Source: Flaccisagitta enflata (taxonomy: Eukaryota > Chaetognatha > Sagittoidea > Aphragmophora). Taken from it: a stretch of DNA of 64,000 nucleotides. Under the pieces are notes generated by a model that was not told the origin of the DNA, did not search any database, and saw only the letters and a list, made by a program, of their open reading frames with translations. This document shows, piece after piece, positions 22,793 to 36,819 of the stretch (the stretch's first letter is position 1; every line of letters begins with the position of its first letter). Both the position numbers and the translations under genes were made by a program. The stretch lies in NCBI GenBank assembly GCA_965153355.1, contig OZ231126.1, forward strand, positions 52,266,001 through 52,330,000. Reading direction: 5' to 3'.

Positions 22793-22830
22793 GCAGGGAG
22801 TTGGGTGGAGCATTGGGTGTGAATGGGAGT

Positions 22831-23387
22831 TACGCTGAGGAGAATACACTTTTTTTCATGCAGGGACCCAGAGGAGGGCCCAGATTTTTGTATTTTGATG
22901 CAACTAATGTATTCTTAAAATTTCAAGACCATAGATGTTCTTGAACATTCATCATATTGCACTTGAAAAATGGCTCATCCTTAAGAGGCCAAAATTTCAA
23001 AATCATTTTCCTCAAAACTGATGCCATTCAGATTCTCAAAATTATGTCTGATACTATATTTTCCTTTTTAGAATTTTAAGCTGAAAAAATGCAAAAACCT
23101 TTAAAAAGACCTGTTTTTAAAAACCCTATTTTTGGAGATTTTTTGCATTTTTTTCAATAAAAAAATTTTGAAAAAATATAGTATCAGACATAATTTTAAA
23201 AATCTGAATCTGGCATATTTGTGGAAAATAATTTCAAAATTTTGCCTCATGATGAACCATTCGATTGCAGGATGAAGGTTTAAGAATGGCTATGGTCCTG
23301 AAACACAGAATATATCAGTTATCAAAATAAAAGATCTGGGCCCTCCTCTGGGTCCCTGCATGAAAAAAAGTGTATTCTCCTCAGCGT
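22831..23387. mobile_element. 557-bp foldback element with 9-bp direct repeats
   Basis: Ends (T)ACGCTGAGGAGAATACAC and the inverse. Inverse arms extend nearly the full length (TTATGTCTGATACTATATTT at 23043 pairs with its inverse at 23174). AATGGGAGT occurs at 22822-22830 and 23388-23396. The flanking sequence GCCCACCCATTCGCGATGAT is a family A tail, so the foldback landed in an A copy. No open frame is shared. Confidence 0.82.
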
Positions 23388-23396
23388 AATGGGAGT

Positions 23397-23438
23397 GCCC
23401 ACCCATTCGCGATGATATTGTGACCCTGCGTCACTTGT
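23397..23438 (-). mobile_element. Family A left-end fragment interrupted by foldback
   Basis: GCCCACCCATTCGCGATGAT and ATTGTGACCCTGCGTCACTT match the tail subtype at 22665-22703. Its other half lies across the foldback, before 22822. It abuts the next A copy. Confidence 0.7.
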
Positions 23439-23634
23439 TTTTTAGTTGCGTGCACGCAACTCTACAACCTTCTTTGTCCGTCAGATTGTCGGTTGGTCGG
23501 TTGGTCACGTTTTACTTTTTTTATGATTTTATTTCTTTGACCTCACTGCTCCTGCCCAAATGGTCTATCAGCCTCAAATATGGCCCCTGCCCACCCGCAC
23601 GCGACTTCGGTAGCTGTTTTATCCGACCTTGTTT
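23439..23634 (-). mobile_element. Family A element, GTGC-box subfamily
   Basis: TTTTTAGTTGCGTGCACGCA, ACTCTACAACC, (GGTT/GGTC)n, CACGTTTTACTTTTTT, CTGCTCCTGCCCAAATGG, CCCTGCCCACCCGCACGCGA and CCGACCTTGTTTC. The hairpin has GTTGC where the box has GCGAC, a one-base departure from perfect agreement. Confidence 0.86.
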
Positions 23635-23639
23635 CATTC

Positions 23640-23784
23640 TTTCATGAATTCCATTATTACTCCTCTTTCTTTATTTCTTTCCTTATTTTCTTTCTTTCTC
23701 TTTTTTTTCTTTCTATGTTTCTTTCTTTCATTCTTTCTTTCTATCATTCTCTTTTCCTCTCTTTCCTTCTTTTTCTTTCTTCCT

Positions 23785-23819
<35 letters not shown>

Positions 23820-23848
23820 ATCATTCTCTTTTCCTCTCTTTTCTTTTT

Positions 23849-23887
<39 letters not shown>

Positions 23888-23916
23888 ATCATTCTCTTTT
23901 CCTCTCTTTTCTTTTT

Positions 23917-23988
<72 letters not shown>

Positions 23989-24128
23989 TTTCTTTCTTTC
24001 TTTCTTTCTTTTTTCTTTTCTCCTCCCCTTATTTCTTTCTTTCTTCCTTCCTTCCTTTCTTCCTTCCTTCCTTCCTTCCTTCCTTTTGTTCTCTTTTTCT
24101 CCTTATTTCTTCCCTCTTTTCCTTTCTC

Positions 24129-24207
<79 letters not shown>

Positions 24208-24208
24208 A
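23640..24208. repeat. (CTTT)n microsatellite
   Basis: CTTT with TCCT and ATCATTCTCTTTTCC blocks. That block recurs at about 23731, 23820 and 23888, so the array has higher-order structure. It begins right after a family A T-rich end. Confidence 0.96.
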
Positions 24209-24364
24209 ATAGAAAAAAGAGTAGGAAGCGTTGAAAACGCGTAACGCGAACGCCTTAGCAACCAAAAACGTTGGATGCGATGCGTAACGCGATGCGCGAG
24301 CTGTTGGAAAACGCGAACGCGAACGCTTTTGAAAATCCCGCGCATCCTGAGCCCTGTTTCTTGC

Positions 24365-25264
<900 letters not shown>

Positions 25265-25559
25265 TCCTGATAGCTTTGCCACTTGCATGTGTAAGCGGTA
25301 AGTAACGAAGTTTCTTAATGAGTTTCTAAGAACGAGTGAATGAGGGATTGAGGACGTGAGACGATTGGAGAGGCATAAAGGCAATTACAGCCTCGCTGCG
25401 GGGACATACGAGTACTCGCACGCGCAACTAGAACTTAAGCGCCTCATGGCCGGAACAGGAAGCCTGAAGGTTTTTAGAAAGTAAGGACAACCGTGTTTAG
25501 AAGAAAACTTAGGGCAAAAAACAGAGGAAGATTTTAAAAAAAAGGAAATTTAAGAACAA
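25265..25559. other. Spacer between microsatellites
   Basis: Nothing is recognised. Confidence 0.35.
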
Positions 25560-26109
<550 letters not shown>

Positions 26110-26380
26110 AACGCTTTTGCGGGAGAAAAGGAAATAAAGGGGGAAAAGGGTCAGACAGGAGCGTTTCACAAGGAATGAATCACTGAGAATTCGAAGGGAA
26201 ACAGACTTTTTTTCGCCTTTTGCTTAATGCGAAATTGCAAATATCCTTTTTTTTTCCCCGAAAATAGCAAAGACCGAGTAGGACGATGTCACGTCCGACC
26301 TATTTTGATGATGGAATCATCGATAATCAGAAATGGTGACGGGGTTGAATGAAGGAATAAGAAAAGTGATTCACTTCTAT
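26110..26380. other. Spacer, no feature
   Basis: Non-repetitive sequence between (GAAA)n and a family E copy. Confidence 0.35.
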
Positions 26381-26653
26381 GGGCGTGTTTCTAGTGAGCG
26401 CCAAAAACGCGTTTGTTCCCGTGAAACGCGATAACAGTGTGAACACATATTCAAGAATTTCAACTGTCCCAGGAGGGAGTGAGCGAAGTGAGTGAGCGAG
26501 CCCGTGAACGGAGCGAGCAAGCGAAGCGAGCAAGCAAAACGAGCGTAGCGAAGCGGAGCGCTGCGGAGCGAGTGAGCGGTGCGAGCGAACGAACGTAGCG
26601 AGCGACCGAGTGGCCCATTCAAAACGCGATCGTCTTTGACTAGAAACGCCCCC
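26381..26653 (-). mobile_element. Family E CpG-rich MITE, copy 2
   Basis: Opens GGGCGTGTTTCTAGTG and closes GACTAGAAACGCCC. It contains GTTCCCGTGAAACGCGATAA and GAGCGAGC-type words, inverse to the copy at 18729. Confidence 0.82.
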
Positions 26654-27951
<1,298 letters not shown>

Positions 27952-28541
27952 CGTCCCTCTTTTCCACTTTGCCTCAACGCCGTGGCTTCGAATGTCCACA
28001 TTTGGGAAAGAAGAGAAAGTGCTTGGGTCTGAACACTCGCCGGAGAATTCCATAATTTACACGAATATTCACATTTTTCTTTTCAATTACATCCAAATTT
28101 TCTACCTGTCTTCCTCCGGCCCGATTCCATCATTCACTTTCTTTGCATTTATAGTTAGTTTTTTTTTTCATTTCTTCATGAATGTGCTCACATGTTAAGA
28201 AAAAAATGTTTCGGCAGAATGAGAAGAGAACGAGGAAATCAGAAAAATTCATTGACGCAGTCGTCATTAGTCATAATTCATGGTTTTATATACATTTATT
28301 CAAATATTCTTACATTCGAAATGAATTCATAAATGTTTCCGCTCTGTTGCTCTTTAGATACATCAGGTTCGGTAGAAGGGACCGTGATTGACTCGATGCG
28401 TCATCCACGTAAAATATTATAGAAAACGGACCGAACAACCGACAGAGCGACAAACGGACTAGCCGACAGGCGGACTAACGGTAAGTTAGTCCGTAACACT
28501 GTATTTTCAGTCCTTTTCGGTTAGAACTTAGGAGCGGGCAG
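27952..28541. other. Spacer with a degenerate family A tract
   Basis: At 28430-28500 the sequence ACGGACCGAACAACCGACAG continues as CGGACTAACGGTAAGTTAGTCCG, a small hairpin. It looks like a decayed tetranucleotide tract. No gene is seen. Confidence 0.4.
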
Positions 28542-28708
28542 TTTTTAGTCGCGGACACGCGACCCTACACCTTGCCGTGTCGGTCGGTACGTCGGCACTT
28601 CGGTACGTCGCGTCGGTGCGTCGGTACGTTACAAATATTTCTGAGTTTTTGTATTACGGCCCTTGCCCAACCGTCCGCGACTGTCTTGCCGTGTATTCGG
28701 CCATGTTT
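28542..28708 (-). mobile_element. Family A element, GGAC-box subfamily
   Basis: TTTTTAGTCGCGGACACGCG, CTACACCTTGCCGTGTCGGT, GGTACGTC repeats, CTTGCCCAACCGTCCGCGAC, TGTCTTGCCGTGTATTCGGC and CATGTTT. It is a sister of the copy at 6622. Box GTCCGCGACT matches AGTCGCGGAC. Confidence 0.86.
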
Positions 28709-28960
28709 AAGTCGCATGCTTTGCGACTAAAAAAAAACACTTTTGGGTCGGTGAATTTGTGAATTTGTCAATTTTCGCGTTATTGGCGGTGCCGCCCTTA
28801 CCAAACTTCCTGAATTTCCTCTTACACCACTGTCCCTGCCCACCTGCACGCGACTACGGTGGCCGTTTGCCCGGCCTTTTTTGCATCTCTACCCCCGCCA
28901 AATGACTTAAATTGCTTCTTCATCACTGCCCCTGCCCACAGGCGCGCGATTTTAGGCATT
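28709..28960 (-). mobile_element. Family A-related fragments
   Basis: AAGTCGCATGCTTTGCGACT followed by A-run is a hairpin end. CTGTCCCTGCCCACCTGCAC, GCGACTACGGTGGCCG and CCCGGCCTTTTT at 28827-28883 form a left-end half, and CCCCTGCCCACAGGCGCGCG at 28931 is another. They are probably pieces of one or two decayed copies. Confidence 0.55.
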
Positions 28961-29436
28961 GAATAGTTAAATATATTTGAGGACGTTGCAAAATGGATGT
29001 GCAGTTACACTATGCCAGACATGATCTAAGGAGTTCATGATAATGAAGGCACTGATGGTTTAATGGTGATGAAATTAAAGTTCAGTGATGGCTGCGCATA
29101 TGGAAATGGAGGTGCTAAAAGTCGCGATGGTAGAGTTGAAAAAGTTGAATCTTATTCATAAATTTTTCTTTGAAAGGAAAAATGATTTCTTCTTCTTCTT
29201 CTTCTTCTTCTTTTTCTTCAACTTCAAATGATCTTTTCAATTGAAAAAAAGAGTCATAAAACATTTTGCAGACAATCCTTTCACGACTTACAGGCGACCA
29301 GATGATGAGTGAAACATTAGATAACAAGTTTTTTTTTCTATATTTTTCTCTAAGACACTGATTCATATGAGATGGCATGATAAACTGTGCGTTCAAATAA
29401 AGGGAATTTAATGATAGGTGATCTAATGATGTAAAC
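28961..29436. other. Spacer with short (CTT)n
   Basis: (CTT)n lies at about 29189-29213. No coding region is recognised. Confidence 0.35.
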
Positions 29437-29560
29437 AAACAAAAGAAATAAACAAACAAACAAACAAACAAACAAACAAACAAACAAACAAACAAACAAA
29501 CAAACAAACAAACAAACAAACAAACAAACAATCAAACAAACGAGCAAACGAGCAAACGAG
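29437..29560. repeat. (CAAA)n microsatellite
   Basis: About 27 CAAA units ending in GAGCAAAC variants. Confidence 0.97.
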
Positions 29561-29939
29561 CAAACGAGCACAAGACACTGATTGGGCACCAACACAATTA
29601 TAATGAACAGACTTGAATCCCTCCCTTTAAACCACTATCGCATGTGTTCGCTGGTTCGGCATTGTCGGGAAAAAAGTCGAAGTCAGTCTTCGACTTTTTG
29701 ACATATTTGAGAGAAACATGGTTTTCATTTTCTTATGAGAAAGTTTAGGAACTCATTAGGGCGATTGGGGCCTCCAATAAAATTGATAGGGTAAGTAAAT
29801 TTGATAATTATCTTTCACTTGAGCCCAAGCAGAACTCTCTACGACAAATATTTTTCGAGTTATGAATTTTTCAATCTTTTTTTACGTAAAATTCAAATGT
29901 AATTTTTTTCAATTTTTTACGATTTTGTGTAAGATCAAT
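29561..29939. other. Spacer with 12-bp hairpin
   Basis: AAAAAGTCGAAG (29671-29682) pairs with CTTCGACTTTTT (29688-29699) around TCAGT. The remainder is AT-rich with nothing recognised. Confidence 0.5.
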
Positions 29940-30149
29940 AACGAAGTGTATTGATGATTGTTTGAGCATGCAAATGCAAGAAAACATGTTCCTTAGTGTA
30001 GCTGCTCATCGTTGAGGGTGCTTTTGAGTAATCTAGCACATTTACCCTATTTAGCTCAATTTTTTTTCTGATTTTAAATCGGAAAAATGAATAAATGTTT
30101 TGATACTTATCTGAGCATGCAAATACAAAAAAGCATGTCATTTTGAATG

Positions 30150-30180
<31 letters not shown>

Positions 30181-30530
30181 TGGTTTGTCACGAAGTTGTT
30201 TTTAAGACTTTTTGTTGCTAGTTCAAAGGACTTTTTAAATGTTTAAGTCTGTTCATCTGTCTGTCTGCCTGACTTTTCTTAAAGTGCCGACGCACGTGAC
30301 TTAGGTCTAATGACCTTGTTCAGTATTCTAGCTCACTTAGCTCATTTAGTTTGTTTTTTTTCTTATTTCAAATGGGATAAATGAATGTTTTGATACATGT
30401 CAGAGCATGCAAATAGAAGAACATGTCAGTGAGCATGACTGGTCATCTGAGTGAGTGATTTTGAGTATTTTAGCTCATTGAGCTCATTAAGCTCAGTCCT
30501 ATTTTTCTCTGATTTTTAGTACATTCAATG
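29940..30530. repeat. About 143-bp diverged tandem repeat, three copies
   Basis: GAGCATGCAAATNNAA anchors lie at about 29966, 30111 and 30404. Shared words include TTTTGAGTA.T.TAGC, TTAGCTCA and ATGTTTTGATAC. The gap between copies 2 and 3 is widened by a family A-like insertion. Confidence 0.75.
30148..30322 (-). mobile_element. Family A-like element with (GTCT)n
   Basis: (GTCT)n at 30152-30177, then GCCGACGCACGTGACTTAGG and TCTAATGACCTTGTTC, resembling the TATAGGTGTTGGCCTTG tail variant. No clear hairpin end is seen. It interrupts the 143-bp array. Confidence 0.5.
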
Positions 30531-31483
30531 CATATAATTGCTATTGGTTTCTTCTAACAAATAAAAAATTTGCAGTGACTGAAGACGAAAGCATGGTGAA
30601 AAGTGACCAATGCTTATGACTTTTATCCTCACGGCGATAGCCGCCATTACTGGTAACTTAATGATCAACAACTTCTACCACTCTTTCTATCATCAAACTG
30701 AGCAACACCCTTCTCATGGTAACCTAGTTAGGTTCAACCACTAGCCCCATGGAAAATTCCTAGTATTATAAACTTAATGATAAAGCCTAGAACATTCTAC
30801 CACAACTACCACCAGCTCTATCCTAACACGAGTCAGTTCAGCCTTTCGGTTCACCCACTCATCACCTTCCGAGTGTCTTACTTTGCTTTGCTCACTCCCC
30901 TTCCTCTATGGTACACGCAGTCATTGGTATTCCATAGTTAAATAGAAAAAAATCAAGTCAGTGACAGAGTTTTCCAAACCCCGGCGCTAATTAACCCTCT
31001 GCGATTATCGGGAACAACAATATAAAAAATAACTACCATGTCCCAACTCTATTTTACACCATATCTTCACCCTTCAACTTCGACCCTCTTCCCACGGCCC
31101 CCTATCCCCCCCCCCCACTCCCTTACCCCCCCATCCCCTAACCCCCCCCCCTTCCCCCTAACTTTTCCAGCCCCAGTCATTGGTAGACGTTGTTGGAATT
31201 CCTTGGTTGAAGAAGTCAGCGTTACAACGATCAACAGCAAAGGAGGAGAAGGAGGTGAAGGAGGAGGGGGAGAAGGAGGAAGAGGAGGAGCGTCTATTTT
31301 GTTTGTCGAAGCCTTTTAAGCCTCGAAACTGAAAAGACTGACGCAGATCGTTGCTCACAAACAGACTTAGATTTCATTGGAATAATAATGCGAGTTTCTT
31401 CTTGTGAAAGTGAGTGTTGTGTGCGCGCGCGCTTGTGCGTGTGGAAGACAGAAACTGTGTGTGTGAGAAGCATGAAGAGTGAA
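30531..31483. other. Non-repetitive stretch, C-run and (GGA)n
   Basis: C-rich runs at 31105-31155 and GGA-rich sequence at 31240-31290. No gene is recognised. Confidence 0.35.
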
Positions 31484-31614
31484 AAACAAGGCATAGTAGG
31501 CCAATATGGTGCGACGTGTGGATCGTCGGACGATTGCGTTTCCGACCGACTGACCGACCAACCGACCAACCGAATGACAGACACAGCCAGTTGTAGAGGT
31601 ACTTTGTCGCATCT

Positions 31615-31617
<3 letters not shown>
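31484..31617 (+). mobile_element. Family B element
   Basis: AAACAAGGCATAGTAGGCCA, ATATGGTGCGACGTGTGGAT, CGTCGGACGATTGCGTTTCC, (CCGA/CCAA)n, CACAGCCAGTTGTAGAGGTA and CTTTGTCGCATCTAAAG. Box GGTGCGAC matches terminal GTCGCATC with one mismatch. Confidence 0.82.
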
Positions 31618-31648
<31 letters not shown>

Positions 31649-32000
31649 GCACACACAAAGTAAAGACAGAGACAGAGACTGAGACAGACAGACAGAAAGA
31701 CAGACAGACAGACAAACAGATAGAGAGTCAGAGAGTCAGAAAAACGTACACAGACAGAGACAGACAAACAGAGAGACAGAAACGGAGACAATGGGGGAAA
31801 GAAAGAGATGAAAAGAGAAGGAGGCGGATAGCCAGTCGCAAGATAGACAGACAGAAAAAGACAGAGAAACAGAAAAAGAAAGGAAAGACAGACAAAGAAA
31901 AACTAGACAGAGTCACAGTCAGGGAGAAAGACAGTGTCAGGGGGAAACAGAGAGTGATAATGACAGTTAGAAATAGAGTGAGAGAGACTGAGTCTTGTTT
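31618..32000. repeat. (GA)n and GACAGA-rich simple sequence
   Basis: GA run at 31618-31648, then GACAGA/GAGACAGA words to about 31990. Leu/Ser/Val-rich minus-strand frames are artefacts. Confidence 0.9.
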
Positions 32001-32276
32001 GACTTTCAAAGTGTAAACGTCGAGTCATGGGGAAAGTAAGAATAAGATCTCAATTTGCTGGGAAGTTTTCTTTTTCCACGCGAACCAAACGCGCCTTTCT
32101 CGAGGCCCCTTTTCAAGGCTCCCATGAGTTCATTAAGATGCCCGTTAGAAATCCACTGAGGGCCCCAAAAAAGCGTCATTTGGGACCATGGTGTACTTAA
32201 GATCGTGTTGGCAGAGTGTCTGACTGTCTGTGACCAAAACGAAGACACGCAAATTTGACGTTTATCTTGTAACGAG
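32001..32276. other. Spacer, no feature
   Basis: GC-richer sequence with an 80-residue minus-strand frame of no recognised family. Confidence 0.3.
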
Positions 32277-33385
32277 TAGCTATGGCAAATATAAAAAAGA
32301 CAGTGATTTTCAAATTGGCACTACAAGCCCATTTTTTGGAATAACTTCATATCCTTTTAGGTGGTAGTAGTATGACAAATTTGTGATTCAGCAAAAAAAT
32401 CATAACACAAAAAAAGTTGATTTTTGTGGCTGTAGCGACAATTTTTGCATAATTTGTCAAATGATGATTTGCCAATGGGGTATAATTTTCACTTGACATA
32501 CAATTGTTACTGCAAGCTTACTTTTTTGAGCAGCCTCAAAAATCTTCTCAGGCGTTCATAGAACATTGATTTTGTGGCTCAGCAAAAAAATCAGAACTCT
32601 AAAAAGTTCATTTATGTTCCTGTGGCATCAATTTTTGTAAAAGTTGTCAAAATGAATTTTCTAACAGTTGTAAATATGGAGTTTTTTCCCTTTTTGGGCA
32701 GCGGCCCCGAAGGGGCCGATGACCTATGCTTTCACACAGGAGAATTTTTACCTCCTTCTCCTCCTCCTTCAGCGTACCCCCCCCCTTGAGGCCAAAATCC
32801 TAGATTTGAGGTTCAAATCCTAGCCTGGAGGCTCAAATCCCAGCCACGTGGCTCAAAACCCCAGCCTGGAGGCTCAAATCTCAGCCTCGAGGTTTAAATC
32901 CCAGTCTTGAGGCTCAAATCCCAGTCTCGAGGCTCAAATCCTAGTCTGAAGGCCCTAATTCTAGTCTTGAGGCTCAAATCCCAGCCTCGAGGCTCAAATC
33001 TCAGCCTCGAGGCTCAAATCCCAGCCTCAAGGCCCCATTGCCAGCCTCCTGGCCCTAATCCCAGCCTTGAGGCTCAAATACAAACAGCATAGGTCATCGG
33101 CCCCTTTGGGGCCGCTGCCCCTCTAACCACCTTACACCCACACACTCACATAGGGGCAACGGGTACCGCTGACCATCTAACGCTTTTGCGACTATTTGAT
33201 TTCTGATGTTTTTTCACAAAAAATGATGCTACCGGCTCAAAAATTAACTTTTTTGAGTTATGATTTTTTTGTTTAGTAAGTAATTTGATTTACTATTACT
33301 ACCTAAAAGGATTTTAAGCAGATAAAAAAAATGAGTGCGTAGGAGTACATTGAAATTACTGTCTTTCTTTTCTTTGCCATGGTTA
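32277..33385. mobile_element. MITE F2, enclosing a family D element
   Basis: Left TAGCTATGGCAAATATAA and right inverse TAACCATGGCAAAGAAAA share ends with F1. Inner arms pair: GACAGTGATTTCAA / GACAGTAATTTCAA, ATCCTTTTAGGTGGTAGTAG / ATCCTTTTAGGTAGTAATAG, and CAAAAAAATCATAAC on both sides. The D copy at 32689-33190 sits in the loop and accounts for the length of about 1.1 kb. Confidence 0.72.
32689..33190 (+). mobile_element. Family D element with 20-bp minisatellite
   Basis: TTTTTGGGCAGCGGCCCCGA, AGGGGCCGATGACCTATGCT and TTCACACAGGAG; inverted head at 33085-33120; tail GGGCAACGGGTACCGCTGAC and CATCTAACGC. The interior 32785-33080 is tandem GAGGCTCAAATCCCAGCCTC. The unit resembles that of 11306-11812. 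Confidence 0.85.
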
Positions 33386-34559
33386 GTTGCCTCCTCCTAC
33401 AGCCTCTTACACCTGTCCACCAATTATTGCAACAACATATCATTTAACAATATATATCCCCTTATGTTATGCTGAATTCACATATTTAACCGGTTTTGGT
33501 TATTTTTACAATAATACTAGCTTTACTAAGACAGAGAGAGGATTTTCAATCCCTTTTGGGAGTCACAAGTTTGATTTATATATCGCAACTGAGACGTGGT
33601 TGTGTTAAGAATGTCAATTTTTGGGTTACTTAGACACCAAAATTTGACCACTATGCTTTTTGAAAAAAGACTTGAAATCCATGAGACTATAAAACTAGAG
33701 CTCAAAATCTAACCAGTGGCGCAATTCCCATGTCTTTGTCTATGTTCAACCAGATTTAAGAGTGTTTTAGAGATGATGATGTTTTTTTGGTAATTTTTCA
33801 GTGCCAAGCGAGGTAGATGTTTTCACTGATTTTGTTGTGACTCGACTTTGTTTTGATTAGTTGGGATTATATCCATGAGCAAAATGAAGCATTTTCAAAG
33901 TACTAACTGATAGTGAAAACCAAATTTCCTCATTTTTTTTCATTTGGGTTTGACAATCTGAAAAAGTTGATGCAATAATTCGTGTACAGGTGTTATACTA
34001 TAGACTATAGCTCTAGTGTATTTTTCCCTTTTCCGGTAAACATTGTTTTTGAAGTTTTGCTCCACTGCCTCAGGTCGTGTCCCGTGTCAGGTAATGGACC
34101 ATTATAAACTGGATATTATAGCCATTTATCAAACTGTTAAAATCATGAATTGAATAAGTGATCAATGAAATTCACCGTGATATTGAATACAATCGAAATA
34201 TTTATATTTGATTGAGAAAACCTTTTCATCGTTAAACCTTTTCAGCATTAAAGTGCTCTACTTGTCAACGTCTACGTGGACCAAAAAAGCATGTATGAAG
34301 TGATCCTGCCCTTTTCCTCTTGTCCGTCGGGCGATCGGTTGGCAAGACGATTCGTCGCAACAGCTCCATATTTTAGCCTTAATGATCTTGTTTTTTAAAG
34401 CTGATTTTATGGTTGCATTAATCTTCATCCTCAAGAAAAATTATTACTTTACATTCGTCTTTTGGAGGAGGATTCGGTATTTTTACCATTACTTACCGAT
34501 CTGAGCAATATGGCCATTTCCGAAAAATCATAGATCAATTTTTCCCTTTACTTTTTGGA
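33386..34559. other. AT-rich stretch, possible decayed B element
   Basis: At 34318-34396 TGTCCGTCGGGCGATCGGTT, GACGATTCGTCGCAAC and TTAATGATCTTGTTTTT loosely follow the family B order. The rest shows nothing. Confidence 0.35.
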
Positions 34560-34810
34560 AGGGAGAGAGAGAGAGAGAAAGAGAGAGAGACTGTTAGTAA
34601 GACAGAGGCAGAGATAGACCCACAAGTACAGAGACAAAGTGCTAGCAGACAAAACATAGACAGAAATAGGAAACGGAAATGCGAAAGAAGGAGAATGAGA
34701 GTAGAAACGTGAACCTCGGTAGAGACTGAGGCAGAGACAAAGGCAGAGACAGAGAAAGAGACAGAGGCAGAGACAGAGATAGAGACAGAGGCAGAGACAG
34801 ACACAGATAC
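34560..34810. repeat. Purine simple repeat (GAGACAGAGGCA)
   Basis: GA run followed by GACAGAGGCAGA words. Confidence 0.88.
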
Positions 34811-35592
34811 TGTCATGAAAAAAAAAGATAGAAAGAGGATTAAGTCATTTCTCATCTCCTCACAGAAATTCGCTGTGAGTCGCGGCGGAGAGGCGAGCGG
34901 GGAAAAAACGTCTTTTCATTCCATTGATCAAAGCAAAAATCAAATGGGACGAAAAATGAATGACGGAGTTAAAAAGGAAAGAGATGAAGATATACATAGG
35001 AAACCAATATGTAAGGAAACTAAGTTTAAAGAAAGGGATGTGAAACCGAAAATCAAACTTGTATACAATTGTAGTCGCGGTCGGAAGTCGTTTTTGTGAA
35101 TTGCGTTAAGCAATTCACTTTTTCTTTGCTCTGGTATCTTTTTTTATGCCGTCTTCCCCTTAAGGCCTTTCATGTAACCATGTAATGCCGTCTTTCTTTC
35201 ATGATAAGTTTTGTTTCATGCCGTCTTTCCCTCATAATGGTTTTTATTCACCTTTTTTCTCGCCACAAATGTGATCATTTCTTTTCTATTATTATTTCAT
35301 TTAACAGATTATTCAAGAGTGAATCTTTTCTGAACATGACTCATTGAACAGCGGCAATTCACATGGTTGCCTGATGGAATGACATGCAGATGATCAGAGT
35401 TTAAAAGTAACAACCTAACCGCATGCGAGTTAGTTCTGGGCTAAACTCGCAAAAACACCAAAAATGGTTTTAAAAGAAACTACGTATAAGCTGTAAAAAC
35501 TGTAAAACAAACCAGCCGACCAATTACGCAGATGGCATTTGTAAGAATACACGCAATTGTTTTAAAATGTCAAATCTTCAGCCATAAAAAGG
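34811..35592. other. Spacer with short ATGCCGTCTT repeat
   Basis: ATGCCGTCTTYCC occurs near 35147, 35186 and 35219, a short degenerate tandem. No gene is recognised. Confidence 0.4.
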
Positions 35593-35702
35593 AAACAAGG
35601 CCAAGTAGATGCGCCGAGTGGATCGTCAAAGGTTTGCGTGACCAACAGACCAACATACCAATGACACGACCGGATATGGAGGTGCGTTGATGCACCTAAA
35701 AA
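35593..35702 (+). mobile_element. Family B element, GATGCGC box
   Basis: AAACAAGGCCAAGTAGATGC, GCCGAGTGGATCGTCAAAGG, degenerate (CCAA) tract, GATATGGAGGTGCGTTGATG and CACCTAAAAA. The terminal hairpin is AGGTGC/GCACCT. The box partly matches it (GATGC / GATGCACC), less well than in other copies. Confidence 0.75.
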
Positions 35703-36819
35703 CGATTTCATCACTCAAAGACATTAACACCAATGCCATATGATTGTGTTCATTTTCATGTCGGTTAATTTTCTTTTTGTTTTTCACAATGCTGGATCGT
35801 CCATCTCTAACAAAAAACTATGCCCATATCTATCCGTTCATCTGTTCTTTTTATCTCACTATTCCCCCTGCATTTCCATCTACAGGTACGTATGCAGAAA
35901 CACAGTCGCTGTGTGGTCAGGAATACGTCTCTCCTTCTTCTACAGTTTTTGTTTACATGCGATACTTCAAACAGGGAAGTTTCATTTTTGATCTTTTTCT
36001 CGTGGGTTAGAATAGTCATAGGCCAAGTAGGTAAAGTTCACCAGTCAAGATTTAGTCCTTTTTTCTTTTTTTTTTTAACTTATCATCGAGGCCTTGCCTC
36101 ATTGGAGTCGGTATTCGGTTTTGTATTTCTGAGTTACTTTGAAAGGATTAAAGCACGGTGCTCCTATAATCTAAGTATATGTTGTCGATTCTAGTGTTCA
36201 TTTTCATGTGGTTGTTGTGGCAACAGTCCTAACACAAGTTTGCCTCGTCGAAACTTTCACAAGTATTTATTTGTTTATGATCTCTTGTATAATTCATGTT
36301 GCCATTGTCTTTCTCTTTCTGTATAAACAACGCTCCCTTTTCATGTTTTTGGGGAAAGATCCTTCAAATTCAATATACTCTTTCCCCTTGACGAAATTAA
36401 TGTCATGAGTTTTATGGTTTAGCTTCATTGTTTTGTATTTTGCCACTGTATAAGACACTGCAGAAAAGATTTCCAAGGGTTTTGTATAATAGTTTCAATG
36501 ACCATGTCAAATGGGTCAAAGTGCTTTAATTTAATTCTGTGTACATATGTAATGGGAGCTTATAATTTACGGAAATAAGTGACTTAAGGGATTTTGTTAG
36601 TCTCTCTCTACTATTATTACTTTATTATTAATTGTTAGGTTGATTACTACAAATTTTTGCGAAATTCATAATCATTGCCTGATCCTGTTATGCATATGTT
36701 AGTTCTATCACGCAATGGACCTTACGGTTTTGTTTATTTCCTTTATTACTTTACATAAGTGCACAGGCGCCGTGCGAGCGTTCTGCACATGTGCTAAACC
36801 CTTATTAAGCTGGGTGGCA
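35703..36819. other. AT-rich stretch with a distant 50-bp duplicate
   Basis: Positions 35856-35905 are identical to 41200-41249. Otherwise no repeat or coding region is recognised. Confidence 0.6.

Noticed and set aside
23580-24234. Ser/Phe-rich membrane-protein-like frames
   Set aside because: They read the (CTTT)n microsatellite.
28470-28493. Rho-independent terminator-like hairpin
   Set aside because: There is no bacterial context or U-tract. It is part of a decayed family A tetranucleotide tract.
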